This document shows positions 1-4,913 of a stretch of DNA of 6,530 nucleotides, piece by piece; position 1 is the stretch's first letter; each line of letters starts with the position of its first letter. The position numbers were made by a program, and so were the translations under genes. The DNA comes from Chitinophagales bacterium (GTDB taxonomy: Bacteria > Bacteroidota > Bacteroidia > Chitinophagales > UBA2359). The notes below the pieces were generated by a model, which saw only the letters and a program-made list of their open reading frames with translations, was not told where the DNA came from and made no database searches. The stretch covers positions 1 to 6,530 of the forward strand of contig JAHDDN010000307.1 of NCBI GenBank assembly GCA_020629335.1, in the 5' to 3' direction.

Positions 1-95
1 CCCTTATCACCTTCTATTTCTACGCCTATTTTGGCGATTTCTTTTTTTAATAATTCATATACCTCTTCGGTAATGTTCTTGTAACTTAATTTCAT
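1..95 (-). CDS. Start of an unrecognised gene downstream of the HNH nuclease (partial, runs off left edge)
   Basis: An ATG at 95-93 opens a reading frame that continues without a stop to the window edge. The 31 complete codons begin MKLSYKNITEEVYELL and end in a charged stretch, EIEGDKG. The visible part looks like a soluble amphipathic helix rich in Lys, Glu and Ile, with no signal peptide or membrane segment. The leader before the ATG is A-rich (CTAAGAAAAA), as at the other genes here. The start lies 152 bp after the present stop of the nuclease gene, but only 44 bp after the stop of its in-frame extension, so co-transcription with the ATPase and nuclease is plausible. I do not recognise the family, and too little is visible to assign a function. 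That it is a real gene rests on the clean start, the codon pattern and the position. Confidence 0.55.
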   Translation of the reverse strand, partial: MKLSYKNITEEVYELLKKEIAKIGVEIEGDK

Positions 96-139
96 TTTTT
101 CTTAGTTTAAAATGTACTATAATGTGTGTGCTTTCTGGT

Positions 140-250
140 TTATTGGAAAATATACCTTAGAAATGTGCCATATTCTTGAGCTTCGTCTTGAAGTAATACT
201 GCAATTTTTTGTTTCATTTGATCACTTGTTAATCCTAGTTTAGTTAATTA
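140..250 (-). pseudogene. Detached in-frame C-terminus of the HNH nuclease gene behind a TAA stop
   Basis: The nuclease frame stops at the TAA at 250-248. The same frame then continues for 35 sense codons (247-143) to a second TAA at 142-140. The encoded tail starts LTKLGLTSDQMKQKIAVLL and finishes EYGTFLRYIFQ. It is protein-like: an amphipathic helix is followed by an aromatic end, which fits the C-terminus expected for PtuB-type proteins after their 'LNLN...L..AR..AL..L' segment. With the stop read through, the protein would be 212 residues, closer to the usual PtuB length of just over 200 as I remember it. Known from the family: the LNLN segment is followed by further helices. Inferred: the first TAA is a recent nonsense mutation, since no frameshift or second stop has accumulated. 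A sequencing error or stop readthrough cannot be excluded. Confidence 0.65.
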
Positions 251-778
251 ATTTCTTAAAGCAGTTAGTGCTATTTTCCTTGCTTCTGCTAATCTATTAT
301 TGTCGCCATTTAAATTTAAAAGGCTAATAGTATAATTTTCTTTGGCTTTATCTTTTTCAGCCGCAGAAATCACGCCATCCCTATCAAATTTAAAATGTTC
401 TGATATATCAGTGATTAAAGTTGGGTCCAAAAATAGATTGGCATCATATTCATTATCTTTTTTATGCCCACAAATATGCTTTGTTGCAAGATCCGAAGCA
501 TGATTACAGTGATTTCCTTGACAAGAAACCAAAAGATTAGAGTACACAAAGGTTAAGTCAGGAAATACACTTTTAGGTTTAATATGCTCTACATATGATT
601 CGTTTGAATCAGCACTAATTCTTTTTTCACAATAACAGCATAAGTTGTATTGTTCATTATCTAAAATATGCTTTCTTAATTTCTTTTTTCCTGTTTTATA
701 ATCATCCCAATCAGTCAATCCTTGAGTAGCAGTTGTAAAAAATGCTGGTTCATCAGTTCCTTTTTTTATATACTTCAT
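248..778 (-). CDS. ptuB: PtuB-like HNH endonuclease of a Septu defence system, probably C-terminally truncated
   Basis: This 176-residue product looks like the TIGR02646/PtuB branch of HNH nucleases, the effector partner of the PtuA ATPase in Septu anti-phage defence and in some retron systems. Visible features, in order: a Cys pair C47/C50 (CCYCEKR), the V-E-H-I-K-P box with probable metal-binding or catalytic H65 (63-68), the Y-S-N-L-L segment with N81, then C86, C91, and CGHKK with C103 and H105. A family-like LFLDPT follows at 115-120, and LLNLNGDNNRLAEARKIAL near the end. Which His completes the HNH triad (H90 or H105) is unclear from sequence alone. The ATG at 778 lies 8 bp after the ATPase stop, and an AAAGGATAG stretch overlapping that stop may serve as ribosome binding site, so translational coupling is likely. 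The oddity is the early TAA: the HNH core is complete, but the C-terminal helices are cut off. In bulk, these proteins are thought to cut nucleic acid during phage attack; activity of this allele is uncertain. Confidence 0.8.
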   Translation of the reverse strand: MKYIKKGTDEPAFFTTATQGLTDWDDYKTGKKKLRKHILDNEQYNLCCYCEKRISADSNESYVEHIKPKSVFPDLTFVYSNLLVSCQGNHCNHASDLATKHICGHKKDNEYDANLFLDPTLITDISEHFKFDRDGVISAAEKDKAKENYTISLLNLNGDNNRLAEARKIALTALRN

Positions 779-786
779 ACTACTTA

Positions 787-2388
787 CTATCCTTTCAATT
801 TTTCAAAAAACTCAATCTCTTGAAAGAAAGAAGAACCTTCACTTTCGTATTCTAAAATTTTCTCCTTTAGTATTTGCCCTTCTTCAGTATCTTGTTTACC
901 ATTTTCTACCAAGCTACGATATTCATTATGTAAAGCTGATAATTCCTTAGGCAAATAGTCCGCTCCCATGATGGTTTTAATAATAGTATTCAAATCCGCA
1001 TCTAAAAAAGATTGGGTATACTGCTTGGCATAAGAATTCTTATTTTCATTAGCAGTTAAAACCACTAAGTTCTTATATAATGCCGAACTAATAATTTGTG
1101 GGGAATGAGTCGCTAATAAAAATTGAGTATTTCTTGCCCAACTTTCTAGCTCATCAGATATTTCATACTGCCATGTAGGGTGCAAACTAATATCAATTTC
1201 ATCCATCAAGACCAAGGAAGGCTTATTCATCAATCTTCTCAACCAAATAAATATGCTCAATTTTTTCAACTCTCCATGACTTAAGTCTTCAGGATAGAGT
1301 TCTTCGCCGCCATTTTTAAAGACTACTTTTGTCATTTTCTTATCTACCTCTATTTCTTTTCCTTGTAGAAATTCTCTAAGTTCTTCTTTAGTATTTTTAA
1401 AACTATCGCCATATTCCCCTGTTTCAATAGCATTTTCAAAATCACGATCTCTGGCCCGCTTGAAAGCATCAATAATCAATTCATTGGCAGCAAATTCATA
1501 AGTAAAGAATCCAGGCAGAAGTTTTCGGTAGTCTTCCGTATGAACATCATAACTATTATATGTTTCTGTAGCATTAACTCCTTTAAATAAGCTTCTTGTT
1601 TGTTCTTTATCAAAGAATTGGAATACTTGGGTTTTCGGGGCGGCTAAGTATATGCTGTTGGAGATTTCGGTTAAGGTTTCAATTGAAACATTTGATCTAT
1701 AAATTAATACTTGTTTATCATTATTAAAATGATCAATATAATTTAACTTATCTTCTGAAAGTGAAGTATTCAAATGTTTAATAGCATTGGCTAAAATTTC
1801 TAAGCGATCATATTCAAAGGATTCAAAACTATTCGGAAAATCAAGTTGATCTAAAACCTTATTTAACAAATCATAATTCGAAGTGGATTCATCGATAATT
1901 TCGTAAATAGATTTTCTTTTCATTTCTCTAAAAAGTCCCCTTAGTTGATTGACATATAGATTCTGTCCTTTTTTTTCATTAAAACTAAATAAATCGATAT
2001 CTTTATCTCTTAAGGATTGAAGTCTAGAAATTTCTGATCCTATCTCTTTTAAATTTAGTAAGAACTCGAACTTATAGTCTTGATTCTTATTATTGTAAAT
2101 AAAAAGATCGATATTAACTTTTTTTCCTTTAAAGCTTAATTCAAAAGATGCTAAATCCATTTTATCATCAACTATTGGTACTCTATCTAATAGATTCTGA
2201 ACAATATGCTTTCGTTCTTCTACAAACGAACAATGAAGCATCACAAAGATAAACTGCAATAAGGTACTTTTACCTCCTCCATTTATGCTGGCGATGGGGT
2301 AAGTACGATGTTTGGGATTATGTTCATAATTAATCTCTACTCCTTCTAATACTTTGAATTTATTGATTTTGACTTTCTTTAGAAACAT
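787..2388 (-). CDS. ptuA: PtuA-like AAA/ABC-type ATPase of a Septu defence system
   Basis: A 533-residue soluble ATPase of the SMC/ABC-like AAA class found in Septu. Numbered from the ATG at 2388, it starts MFLKKVKINKFKVLEG, the usual opening strand of RecF/OLD-like ATPases. The P-loop is SINGGGKST (34-42). The ABC signature is LSHGE (369-373), Walker B is LVLMDEID (392-399) followed by a D-loop SLHP, and the switch His is in LLATHSPQ (H428). The roughly 320-residue middle region has Lys/Glu-rich helices that may be the coiled-coil or regulatory insert. An ORF-extending start at 2415 is a TTG adding only nine residues (VYLPQNEK and neighbours); I prefer the ATG because it sits just before the conserved domain and follows GAAAAG. 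The first P-loop Gly is replaced by Ser. In the family the ATPase assembles with PtuB and is thought to hold the nuclease in check until infection. The HNH gene directly downstream supports that assignment over a generic OLD-like ATPase. Confidence 0.85.
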   Translation of the reverse strand: MFLKKVKINKFKVLEGVEINYEHNPKHRTYPIASINGGGKSTLLQFIFVMLHCSFVEERKHIVQNLLDRVPIVDDKMDLASFELSFKGKKVNIDLFIYNNKNQDYKFEFLLNLKEIGSEISRLQSLRDKDIDLFSFNEKKGQNLYVNQLRGLFREMKRKSIYEIIDESTSNYDLLNKVLDQLDFPNSFESFEYDRLEILANAIKHLNTSLSEDKLNYIDHFNNDKQVLIYRSNVSIETLTEISNSIYLAAPKTQVFQFFDKEQTRSLFKGVNATETYNSYDVHTEDYRKLLPGFFTYEFAANELIIDAFKRARDRDFENAIETGEYGDSFKNTKEELREFLQGKEIEVDKKMTKVVFKNGGEELYPEDLSHGELKKLSIFIWLRRLMNKPSLVLMDEIDISLHPTWQYEISDELESWARNTQFLLATHSPQIISSALYKNLVVLTANENKNSYAKQYTQSFLDADLNTIIKTIMGADYLPKELSALHNEYRSLVENGKQDTEEGQILKEKILEYESEGSSFFQEIEFFEKLKG

Positions 2389-2487
2389 CTTTTCATTTTG
2401 GGGTAAATATACCAATTTTTCTTTAATCTATATGATGGCTTAGTTCTCCGTTATGTTCTCATTAAATCTTGAAGCCCTTAATCCAGC

Positions 2488-2546
2488 TTTGGAGGCATGA
2501 TATTAATGGTAAAAATGATTATTGCCGATAATTTTAGCCTCCCAAA
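2488..2546. repeat. Inverted repeat TTTGGAGGC / GCCTCCCAAA in the gap before the ATPase gene
   Basis: The arms are TTTGGAGGC at 2488-2496 and GCCTCCCAAA at 2537-2546. They pair with one bulged base across a 40-base AT-rich spacer. The structure lies 100-158 bp upstream of the chosen ATPase start, inside the 233-bp space between this gene and the SEC-C gene. No T-run follows either arm, so it is not a classical terminator. It may be a regulator site, part of a 5' leader, or a decayed mobile repeat. Confidence 0.35.
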
Positions 2547-2566
2547 TCCTTGAATTTTATCGTAAT

Positions 2567-2599
2567 AGATCCCTGTGCGCTGACGCGCTCGGGATGACA
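2567..2599. repeat. GC-rich hairpin resembling a dispersed intergenic repeat
   Basis: ATCCC (2569-2573) pairs with GGGAT (2591-2595). Inside, GCGC/GCGC closes a TGAC loop, with one G-C pair and small mismatches between the two stems. The flanks AGATCCC and GGGATGACA match the general shape of the 'GTCATCC...GGATCT' palindromes scattered between genes in many Bacteroidota and other genomes. That resemblance is from memory and not searched. It begins about 23 bp past the SEC-C gene stop, so it could also shape the 3' end of that transcript, although no T-tract follows. Its GC content stands out sharply from the surrounding AT-rich DNA. Confidence 0.55.
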
Positions 2600-2621
2600 A
2601 ATTGTTGAGGCTGCGAATATT

Positions 2622-3476
2622 TTAGTTGTTATTCCGATTAATATTTATCACATTATTGCCGCAGCAATTTTTGTATTTTTCTCCACTTCCGCAAGGACAA
2701 GGCTCATTACGACTGACTTTCTTTTTTTGTTTAATAGTATCTTTCAACTTGCTATTATAGGATTTGGGAGCTTTTGCATAAACCGCTTTCATCATATTAA
2801 CTCTGTGCTGAATCTTCTTCACAAATGGATGATACTCAAATAAAAAATCTGATATTATTTTATTATAACGACTTGAGGTCATTTCAGCGGTAGCATAATT
2901 ATATTCCAATATTTCAACTTTCTTGTCGTTTTTTAGTAAGTTAAATTTAACGATGGTGCAATCACAGTCAGACTTTTTACAATAAATATCTTCCAGCGTA
3001 TATTCATCTACCCCATCCGAAATACTGATATATGGAATTCCAGCAAATATATCAATTATATTGACAAATGGCTCCTCCTCTTTAAGCAATTCTTCATCTA
3101 AGGTAAATCCCCACTCATCTAAGTCATATTCTCCAAACTCAATGTAATTTCCTTTAATTATTTCACTTGAAAGATATAAAAGCTCCCAATCATCTTCATT
3201 TAGACCTTTAGTTAAAAAGTCAATTAAATCATTGGCTTTCTTTCTTAGAAAAGGGGAAGTGTTTGAGTCTAAATCAAACATTAAATCTTGTTCCCTATTA
3301 TCTAACATTATTTTAACAGACTCTGTATTAGGATCATCTTTTTCAGATCGTATCTCTAAATCAACTATAGCGCAATTACAATATGGATCTTTGCAAAAGT
3401 CGATTTCAATAGTATGCTCTTTTTCATCCTTAGTGAAACCTAAAATAAAAGATTCTTCATTTGTGACTCTAAGCAT
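2622..3476 (-). CDS. SEC-C motif protein with two Cys-cluster modules, function unknown
   Basis: A 284-residue acidic, soluble protein with no signal peptide or membrane segment. The C-terminus carries a textbook SEC-C motif, NEPCPCGSGEKYKNCCG, with zinc ligands C260, C262, C271 and C272 (C-x-C-x8-C-C), followed by an Asn-rich tail. SEC-C motifs are small zinc-binding modules at the end of SecA and of many unrelated proteins. The N-terminal 230 residues look like a tandem duplication: DFCKDPYCNCAIVDLEI (26-42) and DIYCKKSDCDCTIVKFNL (163-180) share the C-x4-C-x-C pattern and are each followed by 'FLRKKANDLIDFL' or 'SSRYNKIISDFL' helices. This gives ten possible metal-binding Cys. The ATG at 3476 lies 86 bp after the dehydrogenase stop, with a stem-loop between. 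A 233-bp gap with repeats separates it from the ATPase gene, so I do not treat it as a Septu subunit. Only the SEC-C call is firm. Confidence 0.8.
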   Translation of the reverse strand: MLRVTNEESFILGFTKDEKEHTIEIDFCKDPYCNCAIVDLEIRSEKDDPNTESVKIMLDNREQDLMFDLDSNTSPFLRKKANDLIDFLTKGLNEDDWELLYLSSEIIKGNYIEFGEYDLDEWGFTLDEELLKEEEPFVNIIDIFAGIPYISISDGVDEYTLEDIYCKKSDCDCTIVKFNLLKNDKKVEILEYNYATAEMTSSRYNKIISDFLFEYHPFVKKIQHRVNMMKAVYAKAPKSYNSKLKDTIKQKKKVSRNEPCPCGSGEKYKNCCGNNVININRNNN

Positions 3477-3495
3477 AAAGATTTTTTTAGCAAGA

Positions 3496-3540
3496 AACGG
3501 AATAATTACGAATTTTCAACAAATTCATCCTTATTCCGTT
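3496..3540. other. Two-tier stem-loop between the dehydrogenase stop and the SEC-C gene start
   Basis: AACGGAATAA (3496-3505) and TTATTCCGTT (3531-3540) are perfect 10-bp inverted arms. Between them GAATTT/AAATTC (within 3510-3526) forms a second 6-bp stem with a 5-base loop, separated by a small internal loop. The structure starts 22 bp downstream of the dehydrogenase stop and ends 19 bp upstream of the SEC-C ATG. On the transcribed strand it is followed by TCTTGCTAAAAAAAT rather than a T-run, so it is not a standard intrinsic terminator. It could slow or end transcription, stabilise the upstream mRNA end, mask the SEC-C translation start, or be an operator. Confidence 0.6.
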
Positions 3541-3562
3541 CATGATTCCTTATTAATCGCTG

Positions 3563-4732
3563 CTATTTAGCTGCTACTTCATAGGCTTTATCATCTATGA
3601 TCATTTTGGCGATGATTTCACACATGATTTCTGAAGTACCTCCGCCAATAGTACCTAAGCGCGCATCTCTCATAAATCGAGCCATAGGATAATCTTCCAT
3701 AAAGCCATACCCACCAAACATTTGAAGACATTGATAGGCTACCTTATCTGCTAATTGAGTACCTAAAAGCTTTGCCATAGAGGCTTCTTTTACTAAATAA
3801 TCGCCATCTTCTAATCGCTGACAAAGATTATAGGTAAACTGCTTGTTCATTTCAATCTCAGAGGCCATCTGGGCTATTCGATGACGCAGTACTTGGAATT
3901 TATTAATCGGGCGACCAAAGGCTGACCTTTCACTCATGTATTGTAAAGTTAAGCCTAAGGCGTACTCACAGCTTGCATAAGAATATATCGCCATAAATAG
4001 ACGCTCCAGTACGAAATGCTGCATAATATAGAAAAAGCCCATTTTCTCTTGTCCCAATAAATTTTCTACTGGTACCTTAACATTATCAAAAGCTATTTCG
4101 CCAGTATCGGAGGCTCGCCAGCCTAATTTGTCTAACTTAGTAGCACTCAATCCTTCACTTTCTCGATCAATGATAAGCATACTAATCGCTTTATCTTCTG
4201 GGTCAGCACTGGTCTTTACCGCTGTTACTAAGAAGTCGCTTAATACCCCATTAGAGATAAAGGTCTTAGAACCATTTACAACATAGTGATCGCCTTCTTT
4301 GATAGCCGTTGTTCGAATGCCTTGTACATCCGATCCTGCAAAGGGCTCTGTAATCGCCAAGCAGCCCACTTTTTCACCATTAATGCCTGGGACTAAGTAT
4401 TTGAGTTTTTGCTCATGATTAGCTTGCGCTCCTAAGTGAGTCATAGCTAAATATGGATGAGATCCAATAGAAGAGATAAAACCACCAGAGTTGAGGCGTG
4501 CAACTTCTTCAGTCAAAATGACCGTATACCAGAAATCAACATTCATCCCTCCATATTCTTCTGATTGAGCGAGTCCAAAGTAGCCCATTTCGCCAAATTT
4601 GCGATAGATGTCTCTTGGTAATTCTCCTGCTTCTTCCCATTCGTCTATATAAGGACGAACTTCTCTATCTAAAAAATCTCTTACTGTTTGACGGAAGAGA
4701 TCGTGTTCTTCTGTAAAATAATATGATTGCAT
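3563..4732 (-). CDS. Acyl-CoA dehydrogenase (long-chain/isovaleryl-type active site)
   Basis: A 389-residue cytosolic flavoenzyme that introduces the alpha-beta double bond into an acyl-CoA thioester with FAD as cofactor, passing electrons to ETF. Domains in order: N-terminal helical domain (about 5-120), middle beta domain with the first family signature AITEPFAGSD (126-135), and C-terminal helical domain with the second signature QMFGGYGF (337-344). FAD-contact segments RSAFGRPINKFQ (269-280) and GGGTSEIM (363-370) are present. The common catalytic Glu of the IYEGT motif is replaced (IGGGT, G364). E243 in VLERL is in the helix position used as base by long-chain and isovaleryl-CoA dehydrogenases, so the enzyme is probably active. 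The ATG at 4732 matches the start of its paralogue (SYYFTEEH), and both have the same AATAAAAAC leader. The length is standard for the family. Substrate chain length cannot be read from sequence. Confidence 0.93.
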   Translation of the reverse strand: MQSYYFTEEHDLFRQTVRDFLDREVRPYIDEWEEAGELPRDIYRKFGEMGYFGLAQSEEYGGMNVDFWYTVILTEEVARLNSGGFISSIGSHPYLAMTHLGAQANHEQKLKYLVPGINGEKVGCLAITEPFAGSDVQGIRTTAIKEGDHYVVNGSKTFISNGVLSDFLVTAVKTSADPEDKAISMLIIDRESEGLSATKLDKLGWRASDTGEIAFDNVKVPVENLLGQEKMGFFYIMQHFVLERLFMAIYSYASCEYALGLTLQYMSERSAFGRPINKFQVLRHRIAQMASEIEMNKQFTYNLCQRLEDGDYLVKEASMAKLLGTQLADKVAYQCLQMFGGYGFMEDYPMARFMRDARLGTIGGGTSEIMCEIIAKMIIDDKAYEVAAK

Positions 4733-4771
4733 TAGTTTTTATTTATTCTAATGGTTCAATTTATAAGTTTC

Positions 4772-4889
4772 TGACAGTTAAGTTCTAGGATTTTTGCGAT
4801 TATACAAGGCATTTTTGAGGCCCATAGCAGGGCTACGAAACGAAAAAATAACGAAGTAGAATCGTAAAAAGATAAAACTTGGGCTGTCA
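4772..4889. repeat. 118-bp imperfect palindrome (MITE/REP-like element) between the two dehydrogenase genes
   Basis: The ends are TGACAG (4772) and CTGTCA (to 4889). Reading inward on both strands, the arms share TGACAG, AAGTT, TTTTT-n-CGATT-n-TAC, ATTTTT and TAGC, with mismatches and two or three single-base gaps. The symmetry centre is at about 4830, where TAGC-AGG-GCTA (4825-4835) forms the tip; GCCC/GGGC (4820-4833) offers an alternative tip. The element fills most of the 181-bp intergenic gap, has no ORF, and no clear target duplication is visible. It looks like a non-autonomous mobile repeat. As RNA it would form a long hairpin that could separate expression of the two genes. Confidence 0.65.
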
Positions 4890-4913
4890 AGGACTAATAA
4901 ATTAAACCACTAA

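Noticed and set aside
2389..2415. TTG at 2415 as the start of the ATPase
   Set aside because: It adds only nine residues without conserved character, while the ATG at 2388 begins exactly at the conserved opening strand and has an A/G-rich leader.
2389..2621. Possible retron msr-msd RNA upstream of the ptuA-like gene, as in retron-Septu systems
   Set aside because: No reverse transcriptase gene is present on either side, and the inverted repeats here do not show the a1/a2 arrangement enclosing an msr-msd fold.
2416..2621. Bacteroidota-type promoter (TAnnTTTG with upstream TTG) for the ATPase
   Set aside because: I scanned the minus strand of this gap and found TTTG only without the preceding TA at the right spacing, so no promoter is called.
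3477..3562. Intrinsic terminator for the downstream dehydrogenase
   Set aside because: The stem is strong, but no T-run follows it on the transcribed strand; kept only as a stem-loop of unknown role.
3232..3570. Plus-strand frame of 112 residues
   Set aside because: It lies antisense over the SEC-C gene and the stem-loop, has no domain character, and the minus-strand protein has a clear motif.
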